From Bacillus atrophaeus (GTDB taxonomy: Bacteria; Bacillota; Bacilli; Bacillales; Bacillaceae), in assembly GCF_001584335.1 (NCBI RefSeq), contig NZ_LSBB01000020.1:744001-808000 (forward strand): a stretch of DNA of 64,000 nucleotides, in the 5' to 3' direction. Made by a program: the position numbers and the translations under genes. The notes below the pieces were generated by a model that ran no database searches, was not told where the DNA came from, and saw only the letters and a list, made by a program, of their open reading frames with translations. Positions 28,687-40,169 of the stretch are shown one piece after another; the first letter of the stretch is position 1; each line of letters opens with the position of its first letter.

Positions 28687-30381
28687 ATGAGACAAAGTTT
28701 GACGCTTATTCCTACCCTCCGCGAAGTTCCAGCTGATGCCGACGCAAAAAGTCATCAGCTTCTTCTGAGAGCGGGATTTATCAGACAGAATACAAGCGGG
28801 GTATACAGTTATATGCCTCTTGCGTATAAGGTCATTAAAAATATTCAAACCATAGTGCGTGAAGAATTGGAAAAAATCAATGCCGTCGAAATGCTGATGC
28901 CTGCGCTTCAGCAGGCTGAGACATGGCAGGAATCAGGCAGGTGGTACACTTACGGGCCTGAACTGATGAGACTGAAAGACCGCCATGGCCGTGAATTTGC
29001 TTTGGGGGCTACGCATGAAGAAGTGGTCACATCACTTGTTCGTGATGAGGTTAAATCATATAAGCGCCTGCCTTTGACTCTTTATCAAATTCAATCTAAA
29101 TTCAGAGATGAAAAACGTCCTCGTTTTGGCTTATTAAGAGGCCGTGAATTTATTATGAAGGATGCTTATTCATTTCATGCTTCCGAGGAAAGTTTGGATG
29201 AAACATACCAAAATATGTACGGCGCATACACAAATATTTTTGCACGCTGTGAATTGAATGTCAGACCCGTTATTGCTGATTCAGGCGCAATGGGCGGAAA
29301 AGACACGCATGAATTCATGGCGCTTTCCGAAATAGGGGAGGATACCATCGCATATTCAGATGAATCGACTTATGCGGCGAATATTGAAATGGCTGAAGTC
29401 ATCAACAGGGACGCTTCCTCTTCAGAAGAGCCTAAAGCTTTAGAAAAGGTTCACACACCTGATGTGAAAACGATCGAGCAGCTTTCTGGGTTTTTGGATA
29501 TTTCCCCTGAGGCTTGCATTAAATCTGTGTTATGTAAAGCGGATGACCGCTTTGTCCTTGTATTGGTAAGAGGAGACCATGAGGTTAATGATATAAAAGT
29601 TAAAAACCTTCTTCAAGCAGAAGTTGTCGAGCTTGCATCACGTGAAGAGGTCGTGCAGCAGCTCGGAACTGAACCTGGCTTCGTCGGACCTGTTGAGGTC
29701 AGCAAAGAAGTTGAGGTTTATGCTGATTTAGCTGTAAAAGCAATGGTAAACGCTGTTGCCGGAGCAAATGAACAAGATTATCATTATAAGAATGTTAATG
29801 TTGGCCGGGACGCTGCGATAAAGGAATACGCTGACCTTCGCTTTATTCAAGAAGGCGACCCGTCACCTGACGGCAAAGGAACAATCCGTTTTGCAGAAGG
29901 AATTGAAGTCGGGCAAGTCTTTAAGCTTGGAACCCGTTATTCTGAAGCAATGAATGCGACATATCTTGATGAAAATGGGCGCTCCCAGCCGATGCTCATG
30001 GGCTGCTACGGAATTGGCATTTCCAGAACGCTTTCCGCGATTGCCGAGCAGCATCATGATGAAAAAGGGCTGATCTGGCCGAAAAGCGTCGCACCATACG
30101 ATCTTCACATTTTGGCGCTGAATATGAAAAATGATGCCCAGAAGGAACTGGCTGAAAAGCTGTATGAAACATTCAAGACGGAAGGTTATGATGTCTTGTT
30201 TGATGACCGCGCTGAGCGTGCGGGCGTTAAATTCGCTGATTCCGATCTGATCGGCCTTCCAATCAGAATTACAGTCGGCAAGCGGGCTGATGAAGGAATC
30301 GTTGAAGTGAAAATCCGCAAAACAGGTGAATCTTCAGAAGTATCAATTGAGGAATTATCTGACTTTATCAATAAGCAATAA
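28687..30381 (+). CDS. proS: Prolyl-tRNA synthetase
   Basis: 564 residues, class II bacterial type. Motif 1 is near residues 45-75, motif 2 is [21 protein letters not shown] (given as two adjoining blocks), and motif 3 is [12 protein letters not shown]. The editing (INS) insertion occupies about residues 225-400, and the anticodon-binding domain is C-terminal. ATG 28687 gives [13 protein letters not shown] and follows SD AGAGGTGCG. An in-frame ATG 21 bp upstream overlaps that SD. There is no T-box in the 33-bp gap upstream. Confidence 0.97.
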   Translation: MRQSLTLIPTLREVPADADAKSHQLLLRAGFIRQNTSGVYSYMPLAYKVIKNIQTIVREELEKINAVEMLMPALQQAETWQESGRWYTYGPELMRLKDRHGREFALGATHEEVVTSLVRDEVKSYKRLPLTLYQIQSKFRDEKRPRFGLLRGREFIMKDAYSFHASEESLDETYQNMYGAYTNIFARCELNVRPVIADSGAMGGKDTHEFMALSEIGEDTIAYSDESTYAANIEMAEVINRDASSSEEPKALEKVHTPDVKTIEQLSGFLDISPEACIKSVLCKADDRFVLVLVRGDHEVNDIKVKNLLQAEVVELASREEVVQQLGTEPGFVGPVEVSKEVEVYADLAVKAMVNAVAGANEQDYHYKNVNVGRDAAIKEYADLRFIQEGDPSPDGKGTIRFAEGIEVGQVFKLGTRYSEAMNATYLDENGRSQPMLMGCYGIGISRTLSAIAEQHHDEKGLIWPKSVAPYDLHILALNMKNDAQKELAEKLYETFKTEGYDVLFDDRAERAGVKFADSDLIGLPIRITVGKRADEGIVEVKIRKTGESSEVSIEELSDFINKQ

Positions 30382-30424
30382 ACGTACTGATTTTAAGAAA
30401 AAACATGTTAAAATAGATAGAAAA

Positions 30425-30453
30425 GAAGGTACCTCATTGACAGAGGTACCTTC
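30425..30453 (+). repeat. Perfect 11-bp hairpin between proS and polC
   Basis: GAAGGTACCTC (30425-30435) and GAGGTACCTTC (30443-30453) are exact inverted copies around a 7-nt loop. The following sequence is ACTTATGAAG, so there is no terminator T-run. It could stabilise mRNA, bind a protein, or act as a weak terminator for proS. Confidence 0.7.
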
Positions 30454-30488
30454 ACTTATGAAGTTTTCTAGGGAGGGATACTGTCTTA

Positions 30489-33400
30489 ATGGAACAGTTA
30501 CCAGTAAACAGAAGACAGTTTCATATTCTTCTGCAGCAAATTAATATGACAGACGACACCTTCATGGCCTACTTTGAAGATGGCGAAATTGATAAGCTGA
30601 CAATCCATAAAGCAGCTAAATCCTGGCATTTTCATTTTAAATTTAAAGCCCTGCTGCCATATAAAGTGTACGACGCGTTTATCATGAGATTAACTCAGGC
30701 ATTTTCCCATATTGCGAAAGTAACATGTTCAATTGAAGCGAGCGACACAGCAATTGATGAAGGGCTGATTCAGGATTACTGGACGCGCTGCATAGAGGAA
30801 CTGCAAGGGATTTCACCGCCTATATTAACGTTATTAAATCAGCAAAAACCAAAACTGAAGGGCAATAAACTGATCGTCAAGACAAAAACGGACACAGAAG
30901 CTTCCGCCCTTAAAAACAAATACAGCTCCTTAATTCAGACGAGCTATCGACAGTTCGGCTTTCCGGATCTTCAGCTTGATGCTGAGATATTTGTATCTGA
31001 TCAGGAAGTTCAAAAATTCCGGGAACAAAAACTTGCGGAAGACCAAGAACGGGCGATGCAGGCGCTTATTGAAATGGAGAAGAAAGAGAAAGAAAGTGAT
31101 GACGACCAAGTGCCGTCAGGGCCGCTTGTGATCGGCTATCAAATTAAAGACAGCGAAGAAATACGAACACTCGACAGCATTATGGACGAAGAACGGAGAA
31201 TTACGGTCCAAGGCTATGTGTTTGATGCGGAGACCAGAGAACTTAAGAGCGGGCGCACTCTGTGCATCTTCAAAATCACTGACTATACAAACAGCATTTT
31301 AATCAAAATGTTTGCCAGAGAAAAAGAAGATGCCGCCGTGATGAAATCATTAAAAAAAGGAATGTGGGTCAAAGCGAGAGGCAGCATTCAAAACGATACC
31401 TTTGTCAGAGATTTGGTAATGATCGCAAATGATGTCAACGAAATTAAAGCGAAAACACGAGAAGACACGGCGCCAGAAGGAGAAAAAAGGGTCGAACTGC
31501 ATTTGCATTCTCCAATGAGCCAGATGGACGCGGTTACGGGAGTCGGAAAGCTTGTTGAACAAGCGAAAAAATGGGGGCATGAAGCCATTGCCCTTACAGA
31601 CCACGCTGTTGTCCAGTCATTCCCTGACGCTTATGCGGCTGCTAAAAAGAACGGGATCAAAATGATTTACGGTATGGAAGCGAATATTGTCGATGACGGA
31701 GTTCCGATTGCATACAACCCGGCACATCGCTTGCTTGAGGAAGACACATACATTGTGTTTGACGTAGAGACAACGGGCCTTTCAGCGGTATACGATACGA
31801 TTATCGAGCTTGCGGCTGTCAAAATAAGAGGCGGGGAAATTATCGACAAATTTGAACGCTTTGCAAACCCGCACCATCCGCTGTCAGCAACAACGATTGA
31901 ACTGACCGGAATTACCGATGATATGGTCAGGGATGCCCCTGATGTTATTGATGTGGTCAGGGATTTTAGGGAATGGATTGACGATGACATTCTTGTTGCC
32001 CATAACGCAAGCTTTGACATGGGATTCCTGAATGTGGCCTATAAACGCTTATTAAAAGTGGAGAAAGCGCAAAACCCGGTAATTGATACATTGGAGCTTG
32101 GCCGTTTTCTTTATCCTGAATTTAAAAATCACCGTCTTAATACGCTTTGTAAAAAGTTTGATATTGAGCTGACACAGCATCACCGTGCGATTTACGATGC
32201 CGAGGCAACGGGATATCTGCTTTTAAAAATGCTAAAAGACGCAGCCGAAAAAGACATTCAGTATCATGATCAGCTCAATGAAAATATGGGCCAGTCGAAC
32301 GCTTACCAGAGATCAAGACCTTATCATGCGACACTGCTTGCCGTAAATGATACCGGCCTGAAAAATCTCTTTAAGCTTGTGTCGATGTCACATATTCATT
32401 ATTTTTACAGAGTTCCGCGGATTCCAAGATCCCAGCTGGAAAAGTATCGTGAAGGTCTTTTAATCGGTTCAGCCTGCGACAGGGGCGAGGTGTTTGAAGG
32501 AATGATGCAAAAATCCCCTGAAGAAGTTGAAGATATTGCATCTTTCTACGATTATCTCGAAGTCCAGCCTCCTGAGGTATATCGGCACCTTCTGCAGCTC
32601 GAGCTTGTCCGTGATGAAAAAGCGTTAAAAGAAATCATTACTAATATCACGAAACTTGGAGAAAAACTGGATAAACCTGTCGTTGCTACCGGGAATGTCC
32701 ACTATTTAAATGACGAGGACAAAATTTACCGGAAAATCTTAATTTCCTCCCAAGGCGGAGCCAACCCGCTTAACAGACATGAACTGCCGAAGGTTCATTT
32801 CAGAACGACAGATGAAATGCTCGAAGCTTTTTCATTTTTAGGCGCGGAAAAAGCGAAGGAAATCGTTGTGGCCAATACGCAAAAGGTGGCATCTATGATA
32901 GAGGAAATCAAGCCGATTAAGGATGATTTATACACGCCGAAAATTGAAGGTGCCGACCAGGAAATCCGGGATATGAGCTACCAGCGTGCAAGAAGTATTT
33001 ACGGTGAGGAACTTCCTGAAATCGTAGAGGCGCGAATAGAAAAAGAACTAAAAAGTATTATCGGCCATGGGTTTGCTGTTATTTATCTGATTTCTCATAA
33101 ACTGGTTAAGCGATCGCTTGATGACGGCTATCTTGTCGGTTCCCGGGGATCAGTAGGTTCATCGCTTGTCGCAACCCTGACAGAAATCACAGAGGTGAAT
33201 CCTCTTGCGCCGCACTATGTATGTCCAGAGTGCCGGCATTCGGAATTTTTTAATGACGGTTCTGTCGGCTCGGGTTTTGACCTGCCAGACAAAATGTGCC
33301 CTAATTGCAATACGCCTTTGAAAAAAGATGGACATGATATCCCGTTTGAAACATTTTTGGGGTTTAAAGGAGATAAAGTTCCTGATATCGATTTGAACTT

Positions 33401-34802
33401 CTCTGGGGAATATCAGCCGCATGCCCACAACTATACAAAGGTTTTGTTTGGAGAAGACAATGTGTATCGTGCGGGTACAATCGGTACAGTTGCTGAAAAA
33501 ACCGCCTATGGCTATGTAAAAGGCTATGCCGGAGACCATAACCTTCATATGAGGGGTGCGGAGATAGACCGCCTTGTGCAAGGCTGTACTGGCGTCAAAA
33601 GAACAACAGGGCAGCATCCGGGGGGAATCATCGTTGTTCCCGATTATATGGATATTTATGATTTTTCACCGATCCAGTTCCCGGCAGATGCGACAGGTTC
33701 TGAATGGAAAACGACTCATTTTGACTTTCACTCCATCCATGATAACTTGCTGAAGCTTGATATACTGGGGCACGATGACCCGACGGTGATACGGATGCTG
33801 CAGGATTTGAGCGGGATTGATCCGAAAACCATTCCGACTGATGATCCTGAAGTGATGAAAATTTTTCAGGGTACAGAATCTCTCGGAGTTACAGAAGAAC
33901 AGATTGGCTGTAAAACTGGGACACTCGGTATTCCGGAGTTCGGAACCCGATTTGTCCGCCAAATGCTTGAAGATACAAAACCGACAACATTTTCTGAGCT
34001 TGTTCAAATATCCGGCCTATCACATGGGACCGATGTTTGGCTTGGCAATGCGCAAGAGCTGATTCACAATAATATTTGTGAGCTGAGTGAAGTTATCGGA
34101 TGCCGTGATGACATTATGGTCTATTTAATCTATCAGGGGCTTGAACCGTCACTGGCTTTTAAAATTATGGAATTTGTCCGTAAGGGTAAAGGCTTGACTC
34201 CTGAATGGGAAGAGGAAATGAAAAATAATAAAGTGCCTGATTGGTATATTGATTCCTGTAAAAAGATTAAATATATGTTCCCGAAAGCCCACGCCGCGGC
34301 TTATGTCTTAATGGCAGTCCGGATTGCTTACTTTAAAGTCCATCATGCATTGCTTTATTACGCTGCTTATTTTACAGTTCGGGCAGATGACTTTGACATA
34401 GACACGATGATCAAAGGATCTACAGCAATCAAAGCCGTCATGGATGACATTAACTCGAAAGGGCTCGATGCTTCGCCGAAAGAAAAAAACCTTCTGACTG
34501 TGCTGGAATTGGCGCGTGAAATGTGTGAAAGAGGCTATTCGTTCCAAAAAGTCGATTTATACCGCTCAAGCGCTTCTGAATTTATCATTGACGGCAACAG
34601 TCTCATCCCGCCGTTTAATTCCATTCCGGGATTAGGGACAAACGCCGCGCTTAACATTGTTAAGGCGCGCGGAGAAGGCGAATTCCTTTCTAAAGAAGAC
34701 TTGCAAAAAAGAGGGAAAGTCTCGAAAACGATATTAGAGTACTTGGATCGCCATGGCTGTTTAGAAGCTTTGCCGGATCAAAACCAGCTGTCGTTATTTT
34801 AA
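30489..34802 (+). CDS. polC: DNA polymerase III alpha subunit, PolC type
   Basis: 1437 residues, the full-length Gram-positive replicative polymerase. Order of domains: N-terminal domain, OB fold (about 235-330), split PHP domain beginning [12 protein letters not shown], and the DnaQ-like proofreading exonuclease with Exo [10 protein letters not shown] near Asp425. The rest of PHP follows, then a zinc-binding Cys4 motif ([10 protein letters not shown] ... MCPNC) and the polymerase palm with [13 protein letters not shown]. Fingers and the C-terminal beta-clamp tail NQLSLF complete it. SD AGGGAGGGATA precedes ATG 30489 by 9 bases. Confidence 0.98.
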   Translation: MEQLPVNRRQFHILLQQINMTDDTFMAYFEDGEIDKLTIHKAAKSWHFHFKFKALLPYKVYDAFIMRLTQAFSHIAKVTCSIEASDTAIDEGLIQDYWTRCIEELQGISPPILTLLNQQKPKLKGNKLIVKTKTDTEASALKNKYSSLIQTSYRQFGFPDLQLDAEIFVSDQEVQKFREQKLAEDQERAMQALIEMEKKEKESDDDQVPSGPLVIGYQIKDSEEIRTLDSIMDEERRITVQGYVFDAETRELKSGRTLCIFKITDYTNSILIKMFAREKEDAAVMKSLKKGMWVKARGSIQNDTFVRDLVMIANDVNEIKAKTREDTAPEGEKRVELHLHSPMSQMDAVTGVGKLVEQAKKWGHEAIALTDHAVVQSFPDAYAAAKKNGIKMIYGMEANIVDDGVPIAYNPAHRLLEEDTYIVFDVETTGLSAVYDTIIELAAVKIRGGEIIDKFERFANPHHPLSATTIELTGITDDMVRDAPDVIDVVRDFREWIDDDILVAHNASFDMGFLNVAYKRLLKVEKAQNPVIDTLELGRFLYPEFKNHRLNTLCKKFDIELTQHHRAIYDAEATGYLLLKMLKDAAEKDIQYHDQLNENMGQSNAYQRSRPYHATLLAVNDTGLKNLFKLVSMSHIHYFYRVPRIPRSQLEKYREGLLIGSACDRGEVFEGMMQKSPEEVEDIASFYDYLEVQPPEVYRHLLQLELVRDEKALKEIITNITKLGEKLDKPVVATGNVHYLNDEDKIYRKILISSQGGANPLNRHELPKVHFRTTDEMLEAFSFLGAEKAKEIVVANTQKVASMIEEIKPIKDDLYTPKIEGADQEIRDMSYQRARSIYGEELPEIVEARIEKELKSIIGHGFAVIYLISHKLVKRSLDDGYLVGSRGSVGSSLVATLTEITEVNPLAPHYVCPECRHSEFFNDGSVGSGFDLPDKMCPNCNTPLKKDGHDIPFETFLGFKGDKVPDIDLNFSGEYQPHAHNYTKVLFGEDNVYRAGTIGTVAEKTAYGYVKGYAGDHNLHMRGAEIDRLVQGCTGVKRTTGQHPGGIIVVPDYMDIYDFSPIQFPADATGSEWKTTHFDFHSIHDNLLKLDILGHDDPTVIRMLQDLSGIDPKTIPTDDPEVMKIFQGTESLGVTEEQIGCKTGTLGIPEFGTRFVRQMLEDTKPTTFSELVQISGLSHGTDVWLGNAQELIHNNICELSEVIGCRDDIMVYLIYQGLEPSLAFKIMEFVRKGKGLTPEWEEEMKNNKVPDWYIDSCKKIKYMFPKAHAAAYVLMAVRIAYFKVHHALLYYAAYFTVRADDFDIDTMIKGSTAIKAVMDDINSKGLDASPKEKNLLTVLELAREMCERGYSFQKVDLYRSSASEFIIDGNSLIPPFNSIPGLGTNAALNIVKARGEGEFLSKEDLQKRGKVSKTILEYLDRHGCLEALPDQNQLSLF

Positions 34803-34914
34803 TCACCGGACGCTGCTTTTTGTACCCTGTAAAAGAAGGGGCTTCTAGAGCTGAAAAACGGGAATGATTTCCTTCATTACCGATACAGAAGCCCGAGTAT
34901 AAGTGCATATTCAT

Positions 34915-34943
34915 TTGCATAAAAAATATGGTTATGGTATAGT
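34915..34943 (+). promoter_or_regulatory. sigma-A promoter of the rimP-nusA-infB operon
   Basis: -35 TTGCAT (34915-34920), 17-bp spacer, -10 TATAGT (34938-34943). Confidence 0.75.
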
Positions 34944-34973
34944 TTTATTGGAAATGCTAACGATTACCGAGGC

Positions 34974-34998
34974 AAAGAGTGGGGAAACCCGCTCTTTT
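34974..34998 (+). terminator. Leader terminator 1 upstream of rimP
   Basis: AAAGAGTGGG (34974-34983) pairs with CCCGCTCTTT (34988-34997) around GAAA; the T-run is short and merges with the stem (TTTT then G). It lies inside the transcript of the operon encoding NusA, which in B. subtilis controls its own synthesis by NusA-dependent attenuation. Confidence 0.7.
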
Positions 34999-35048
34999 GT
35001 ATTGAACAGGCAATTTTGTCTCGACATGTTCATCGTTTTTTTCTTAGC

Positions 35049-35075
35049 CCCTGCTCTCTTGAAGCAGGGTTTTTA
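35049..35075 (+). terminator. Leader terminator 2 upstream of rimP
   Basis: CCCTGCT (35049-35055) and AGCAGGG (35063-35069) with a 7-nt loop, followed by TTTTT. It lies 51 bp before the rimP ATG, so premature termination would silence the whole operon. Confidence 0.8.
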
Positions 35076-35125
35076 TGCAGAGAAGATGAGATGAACGTGA
35101 TATCGCAAGCACAAGGAGGAAAAGA

Positions 35126-35599
35126 ATGAGCAAAAAAGTGATTGATACCGCTCGAGAAATGGCTCAGCCAATAGCAGACAATCTTCAGCTTGAACTCGTT
35201 GACATCGAATTTGTCAAAGAGGGTCAAAACTGGTTCCTTCGCGTGTTTATTGATTCCGATAACGGGGTTGATATTGAGGAATGTGCCAAAGTAAGCGAAT
35301 TATTGAGCGAAAAGCTTGATGAGGCCGATCCAATCAGCCAAAATTACTTTCTTGAAGTATCTTCTCCTGGAGCCGAGCGTCCGTTAAAGAAAAAAGCTGA
35401 CTTCGACAGATCACTTGGAAAAAATGTTTATATTAAAACGTATGAGCCGATTGACGGCGTAAAAGTGTTTGAAGGCGAACTGGCCGAATTTGATGGACAA
35501 ACTGTGACAGTAGAAATGACAATCAAAACAAGAAAGAAACGGATCAATATTCCGTACGAGAAAATAGCTAATGCAAGATTAGCTGTTTCATTCCAATAA
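35126..35599 (+). CDS. rimP: Ribosome maturation factor RimP
   Basis: 157 residues (YlxS). An N-terminal alpha/beta domain ([24 protein letters not shown]) contains the conserved SSPGAERPL. The C-terminal SH3-like domain carries the [19 protein letters not shown] stretch. It assists 30S assembly at S12. First gene of the nusA operon, behind the two leader terminators. SD AAGGAGGAAAAGA. Confidence 0.96.
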   Translation: MSKKVIDTAREMAQPIADNLQLELVDIEFVKEGQNWFLRVFIDSDNGVDIEECAKVSELLSEKLDEADPISQNYFLEVSSPGAERPLKKKADFDRSLGKNVYIKTYEPIDGVKVFEGELAEFDGQTVTVEMTIKTRKKRINIPYEKIANARLAVSFQ

Positions 35600-35630
35600 T
35601 ATAGGTGTTTTAAGGGGGGAGACCGTTAAC

Positions 35631-36749
35631 ATGAGCAGTGAATTATTAGATGCCCTCACCATTCTTGAAAAAGAAAAAGGCATCAGTAAAGACATTATCA
35701 TTGAAGCAATTGAAGCTGCGTTAATTTCTGCTTATAAGCGGAATTTTAACCAGGCGCAAAACGTACGGGTGGACTTGAACCGTGAAACTGGAACCATCCG
35801 TGTATTTGCAAGAAAAGACGTCGTCGACGAAGTGTACGATCCAAGATTGGAAATCTCGATTGACGATGCGCACGCGATTGACCCGAACTATGTTGTCGGC
35901 GATGTCGTTGAGATTGAAGTAACGCCTAAAGACTTTGGCCGAATCGCTGCTCAAACGGCGAAACAAGTCGTGACACAGCGTGTTCGCGAAGCTGAGCGCG
36001 GCGTGATTTATACTGAATTTATCGACCGTGAAGAAGACATTATGACAGGGATCGTACAGCGCCTTGACAACAAGTTTATTTACGTATCTTTAGGCAAGAT
36101 TGAAGCACTTCTGCCGGTTAATGAGCAAATGCCGAATGAAAGCTACAAACCGCATGACCGCATTAAGGTATTCATCACAAAAGTAGAAAAAACGACGAAA
36201 GGGCCGCAAATTTATGTGTCAAGAACACATCCTGGGCTTTTGAAGCGTCTTTTTGAAATTGAAGTGCCTGAGATTTATGATGGTACTGTCGAACTGAAAT
36301 CTGTTGCCAGAGAAGCCGGCGACCGTTCGAAAATTTCCGTGCGCACAGATGATCCTGATGTCGATCCGGTCGGTTCTTGCGTCGGGCCTAAAGGCCAGCG
36401 CGTCCAGGCGATTGTCAACGAGCTAAAAGGCGAAAAAATTGACATTGTCAACTGGTCAAATGATCCTGTAGAATTTGTGGCGAACGCGCTCAGCCCGTCA
36501 AAAGTGCTGGATGTAATCGTTAATGAAGAGGAAAAAGCGACTACTGTCATTGTTCCTGATTATCAGCTTTCACTGGCGATCGGCAAAAGAGGGCAGAACG
36601 CCCGCTTAGCTGCTAAACTGACAAGCTGGAAGATTGATATTAAAAGCGAAACAGACGCAAGAGAGCTTGGGATTTATCCAAGAGAACTTGAAGAAGACTT
36701 AGACGAACCGCTCTTTACGGAGCCAGAATCTGCAGAATCGGATGAATAA
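35631..36749 (+). CDS. nusA: Transcription termination/antitermination factor NusA
   Basis: 372 residues: RNA-polymerase-binding N-domain (about 1-125), S1 domain (GIVQRLDNKFIYVSLGKIEALLP), KH1 (GDRSKISVRTDDPDVDPVGSCVG) and KH2 (YQLSLAIGKRGQNARLAAKLT). The C-terminus is short and acidic and lacks the enteric acidic repeats, as usual in Firmicutes. It raises pausing and termination, and acts on its own leader (terminators at 34974 and 35049). SD AAGGGGGGAGA. Confidence 0.98.
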   Translation: MSSELLDALTILEKEKGISKDIIIEAIEAALISAYKRNFNQAQNVRVDLNRETGTIRVFARKDVVDEVYDPRLEISIDDAHAIDPNYVVGDVVEIEVTPKDFGRIAAQTAKQVVTQRVREAERGVIYTEFIDREEDIMTGIVQRLDNKFIYVSLGKIEALLPVNEQMPNESYKPHDRIKVFITKVEKTTKGPQIYVSRTHPGLLKRLFEIEVPEIYDGTVELKSVAREAGDRSKISVRTDDPDVDPVGSCVGPKGQRVQAIVNELKGEKIDIVNWSNDPVEFVANALSPSKVLDVIVNEEEKATTVIVPDYQLSLAIGKRGQNARLAAKLTSWKIDIKSETDARELGIYPRELEEDLDEPLFTEPESAESDE

Positions 36750-36762
36750 GAGGTGACTTTAG

Positions 36763-37038
36763 GTGAATAACCGCAAAAAGATCCCGTTGCGTAAATGTGT
36801 AGTGACTGGTGAAATGAAGCCTAAAAAGGAACTGATCCGAGTCGTACGTTCGAAAGAAGGGGAGATCGCAGTAGATCCGACCGGAAAAAAGAACGGGCGG
36901 GGTGCTTATTTAACTTTGGAAAAAGAATGCATCTTAGCTGCAAAAAAGAAAAACACTCTGCAAAACCAATTTCAATCACAAATCGATGACCAGATTTTCG
37001 AAGAATTGCTGGAACTGGCGGAAAAGGTGAAAAAATAA
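36763..37038 (+). CDS. rnpM: RNase P modulator RnpM (YlxR)
   Basis: 91 residues, YlxR family. The family core is [22 protein letters not shown] followed by [16 protein letters not shown]; the CxxT-type N-terminus (CVVTGE) and GRGAY motif are intact. In B. subtilis this basic protein binds the RNase P RNA and affects its activity. GTG start with SD AGAGGTGACTTTAG. It lies between nusA and the L7Ae-like gene. Confidence 0.92.
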   Translation: MNNRKKIPLRKCVVTGEMKPKKELIRVVRSKEGEIAVDPTGKKNGRGAYLTLEKECILAAKKKNTLQNQFQSQIDDQIFEELLELAEKVKK

Positions 37039-37039
37039 C

Positions 37040-37342
37040 ATGTCTGGAATGGAATGGTTTCCCTTGCTGGGTCTGGCCAATCGAGCTCGTAAGGTCGTGT
37101 CAGGCGAGGACTTGGTTATTAAAGAAATCAGGAATGCGCGTGCAAAGCTTGTCCTGCTGACAGAGGATGCATCTTTTAACACAGCAAAAAAAGTATCCGA
37201 CAAGTGCAATTATTATAAAGTCCCTTATAAAAAAGTAGCGGATCGCGCGGTTCTAGGACGCTCTATCGGTAAAGAATCCCGTGTCGTTGTCGCCGTCACT
37301 GACCAAGGTTTTGCGAATAAGCTGATCAGCTTGCTCGATTAA
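37040..37342 (+). CDS. rplGA: L7Ae-family kink-turn RNA-binding protein YlxQ
   Basis: 100 residues of the L7Ae/L30e/S12e fold: [33 protein letters not shown], then a C-terminal [16 protein letters not shown]. Members bind K-turn RNA; the cellular role of this one is not settled. It starts 1 bp after rnpM and is followed by infB. Confidence 0.9.
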   Translation: MSGMEWFPLLGLANRARKVVSGEDLVIKEIRNARAKLVLLTEDASFNTAKKVSDKCNYYKVPYKKVADRAVLGRSIGKESRVVVAVTDQGFANKLISLLD

Positions 37343-37361
37343 TATTTTTGGGGGTGAACGA

Positions 37362-39515
37362 ATGGCTAAAATGAGAGTATATGAATATGCAAAAGCCATA
37401 AATGTTTCAAGTAAGGAAATTTTAACCGCGCTTAAAAACATGAACATGGAAGTCAATAATCACATGGCGATGATTGAAGAAAATGCCATTAAACAGCTTG
37501 ATGCTAAATTTAAAAAAGGCGGCGCTCCCGCTAAATCTCAAAAGCCTGCGGAAACGAACAAAGAGAAACAGCCGCAAGGAGGAAACCAGCAGCAATCTGC
37601 TGGGAATCAGCCAAACAAAATTCGAGACGGAAAGAAGAATGACGTGCAGAATAATCAATTTAACAAAAACAAGAAGAACAACAACAAAAAAAATAAACGC
37701 AATAACAACAACAAAAATCAAAATCATAACCAGCAAAAACCGATGAAGCCGAAAAAAGAGCTTCCTGAGAAAATTACATTCTCAGGCACTTTAACAGTCG
37801 GTGCTTTGGCGGAAGAGCTTGGCAAAGAACCGTCTGAACTCATCAAAAAGCTGATGCTGCTTGGTGTTATGGCTACCATTAACCAAGAGCTTGATAAAGA
37901 CACCATTGAACTGATTGCCTCAGAATACGGTGTGGAAACTGAAGAAGTCATCGTGCTTGAAGAAACAGAACTTGAAAAGTACGAAGAGGCCGATAAAGAA
38001 GAAGATCTTCAAATCCGCCCTCCTGTTGTAACAATCATGGGTCACGTTGACCACGGGAAAACAACGCTTCTTGACAGCATCCGTAAAACAAAGGTTGTTG
38101 AAGGGGAAGCAGGCGGTATCACACAGCATATCGGCGCTTATCAAATCGAGGAAAACGGCAAAAAAATTACGTTCTTGGATACACCAGGTCACGCCGCGTT
38201 TACGACAATGCGTGCCCGCGGAGCGGAAGTAACCGATATTACGATTTTAGTCGTTGCAGCGGATGACGGCGTTATGCCTCAAACGGTTGAAGCGATTAAC
38301 CATGCGAAAGCGGCTGAGGTTCCGATTATCGTCGCGGTGAATAAAATTGATAAAGAAAGTGCCAATCCTGACCGTGTGATGCAGGAGCTTACAGAATACG
38401 GACTTGTTCCTGAAGCATGGGGCGGAGAAACGATTTTCGTACCTCTTTCTGCACTTTCGGGAAAAGGCATTGATGAATTGGTTGAAATGATTTTGCTTGT
38501 CAGTGAAGTAGAAGAACTGAAAGCAAACCCGAACCGCCAGGCGAAAGGAACTGTTATTGAAGCAGAGCTTGATAAAGGCAGAGGTTCTGTTGCCACATTG
38601 CTGGTTCAGACAGGAACTCTTCATGTCGGCGATCCGATTGTTGTCGGCAACACGTTTGGCCGCGTGCGTGCGATGGTGAATGATCTGGGAAGACGTGTGA
38701 AAACGGCAGGTCCGTCAACACCTGTAGAAATCACAGGCCTAAACGAAGTGCCGCACGCCGGAGATCAATTCCTTGTCTTTAAAGACGAAAAAACAGCCCG
38801 CTCTGTTGGTGAAGCACGTGCGTCTAAACAGGTTGAAGAACAGCGCAGCGACAAAGCTAAGCTAAGTCTTGATGATCTGTTTGAGCAAATCAAACAAGGT
38901 GATGTGAAAGATATCAACTTGATTGTAAAAGCTGACGTTCAAGGTTCTGCTGAAGCATTAACAGCCGCTCTTCAAAAAATTGAAGTAGAAGGCGTTAAGG
39001 TGAAAATCATTCATACCGGAGTCGGCGCAATTACAGAATCCGATATTATTTTAGCTTCCGCTTCTAATGCAATAGTTATTGGGTTTAATGTGAGACCTGA
39101 CGGAAATGCTAAGAGTACGGCTGAAGCTGAAAACGTTGATATTCGTCTTCACCGTATTATTTACAAAGTCATCGACGAGATTGAAGCGGCGATGAAAGGC
39201 ATGTTAGATCCTGAATACGAAGAAAAAGTAATCGGTCAGGTTGAAGTCCGTCAAACCTTTAAAGTGTCTAAGATCGGTACGATTGCAGGCGGTTACGTGA
39301 CTGAAGGAACCATTACCCGTGACAGCGGCCTTCGTTTAATCCGTGACGGCATTGTTATCTTTGAAGGTGAAGTAGATGTACTAAAACGCTTTAAAGACGA
39401 TGTGAAAGAAGTTTCACAAGGATACGAATGTGGTATTACTATTAAGAAATACAATGACATTCGCGAAGGTGACATTATGGAAGCTTATGTCATGCAGGAA
39501 ATTGAAAGAAAGTGA
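37362..39515 (+). CDS. infB: Translation initiation factor IF-2
   Basis: 717 residues. The N-domain ([21 protein letters not shown]) is followed by a very A-rich linker encoding Asn/Lys repeats (about 80-127). A second N-subdomain precedes the G domain, with P-loop [27 protein letters not shown] and SALSG. Domains II, III and the fMet-tRNA-binding C-domain follow. It brings initiator tRNA to the 30S. An internal GTG at 37644 could give a shorter form. The 3' end overlaps ylxP (GTGA). Confidence 0.98.
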   Translation: MAKMRVYEYAKAINVSSKEILTALKNMNMEVNNHMAMIEENAIKQLDAKFKKGGAPAKSQKPAETNKEKQPQGGNQQQSAGNQPNKIRDGKKNDVQNNQFNKNKKNNNKKNKRNNNNKNQNHNQQKPMKPKKELPEKITFSGTLTVGALAEELGKEPSELIKKLMLLGVMATINQELDKDTIELIASEYGVETEEVIVLEETELEKYEEADKEEDLQIRPPVVTIMGHVDHGKTTLLDSIRKTKVVEGEAGGITQHIGAYQIEENGKKITFLDTPGHAAFTTMRARGAEVTDITILVVAADDGVMPQTVEAINHAKAAEVPIIVAVNKIDKESANPDRVMQELTEYGLVPEAWGGETIFVPLSALSGKGIDELVEMILLVSEVEELKANPNRQAKGTVIEAELDKGRGSVATLLVQTGTLHVGDPIVVGNTFGRVRAMVNDLGRRVKTAGPSTPVEITGLNEVPHAGDQFLVFKDEKTARSVGEARASKQVEEQRSDKAKLSLDDLFEQIKQGDVKDINLIVKADVQGSAEALTAALQKIEVEGVKVKIIHTGVGAITESDIILASASNAIVIGFNVRPDGNAKSTAEAENVDIRLHRIIYKVIDEIEAAMKGMLDPEYEEKVIGQVEVRQTFKVSKIGTIAGGYVTEGTITRDSGLRLIRDGIVIFEGEVDVLKRFKDDVKEVSQGYECGITIKKYNDIREGDIMEAYVMQEIERK

Positions 39516-39790
39516 TCGGATTTGCGGAATGTGAATGCATTATTTATGATGCAGGATCACTAAAAGAAAAGCGCGCTGTTCTAAAGCGGATTATCACTAG
39601 GGTCCGGAATAAGTTCAATGTATCTGTTTCAGAGATTGACTATCAGGACACCTGGCAAAGAACCAGCTTTGGGATCGCCGCTGTTTCTTCCTCTCGCGTT
39701 CAGGCAGAAAAGGAATTGCAGCGCGTACTCGCGTTTATTGATTCCTTTCCTGAAATTGAACGGACGATCACTAGAACAGAGTGGTTTTAA
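39512..39790 (+). CDS. ylxP: DUF503 family protein YlxP
   Basis: 92 residues: [49 protein letters not shown] in its two conserved blocks, then [21 protein letters not shown]. This small DUF503 protein always lies between infB and rbfA in Bacilli, so a part in ribosome assembly or translation is inferred, not shown. GTG start overlapping the infB stop by 4 bp. Confidence 0.88.
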   Translation: MIGFAECECIIYDAGSLKEKRAVLKRIITRVRNKFNVSVSEIDYQDTWQRTSFGIAAVSSSRVQAEKELQRVLAFIDSFPEIERTITRTEWF

Positions 39791-39807
39791 CTTTTGAGGT
39801 GATTGAA

Positions 39808-40161
39808 TTGAGTATGAGAGCAAACCGTGTCGGTGAGCAGATGAAAAAAGAGCTTGGTGACATTATCAGCCGGAAACTGAAAGATCCGAGAATCGGTTTT
39901 CTGACGGTAACGGACGTGCGTGTCACAGGTGATTTGCAAATCGCAAAGGTGTATATCTCCGTTTTGGGAGATGAGAAAAAGCGTGAAGAAGCGCTGAAAG
40001 GGCTGGAAAAAGCAAAAGGCTTTATCCGTTCTGAAATCGGCAGCCGAATCAGACTTCGAAAAACGCCTGAGATTGAGTTCGAGTTCGATGAATCGATTGA
40101 TTACGGCAATCGCATCGAAACTTTAATTCATCAATTGCATTCAGATAAAGACTCTGAATAA
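39808..40161 (+). CDS. rbfA: Ribosome-binding factor A
   Basis: 117 residues, single KH-like domain: [28 protein letters not shown], then [21 protein letters not shown] and the C-terminal [17 protein letters not shown]. It aids 16S rRNA 5' processing in late 30S maturation. I choose TTG 39808 because SD TTGAGGTGA ends 6 bp before it and it yields MSMRANRV. ATG 39814 is the alternative and loses two residues. Confidence 0.95.
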   Translation: MSMRANRVGEQMKKELGDIISRKLKDPRIGFLTVTDVRVTGDLQIAKVYISVLGDEKKREEALKGLEKAKGFIRSEIGSRIRLRKTPEIEFEFDESIDYGNRIETLIHQLHSDKDSE

Positions 40162-40169
40162 ACAATAGG

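Larger units (their letters stand above)
34803..35125 (+). other. 323-bp intergenic region: polC 3' structure and nusA-operon leader
   Basis: No credible gene. From left to right it holds a nested inverted repeat (GGGCTTCT 34839-34846 with AGAAGCCC 34887-34894, enclosing AATGA/TCATT), a sigma-A promoter at 34915-34943, and a leader of about 175 nt with two intrinsic terminators. The rimP SD (AAGGAGGAA) follows at the right end. Short reading frames here lack any family resemblance. Confidence 0.8.

Noticed and set aside
35978..36550. Long minus-strand frames inside nusA and other genes
   Set aside because: They lie entirely inside well-conserved plus-strand genes, have no SD and no family features.
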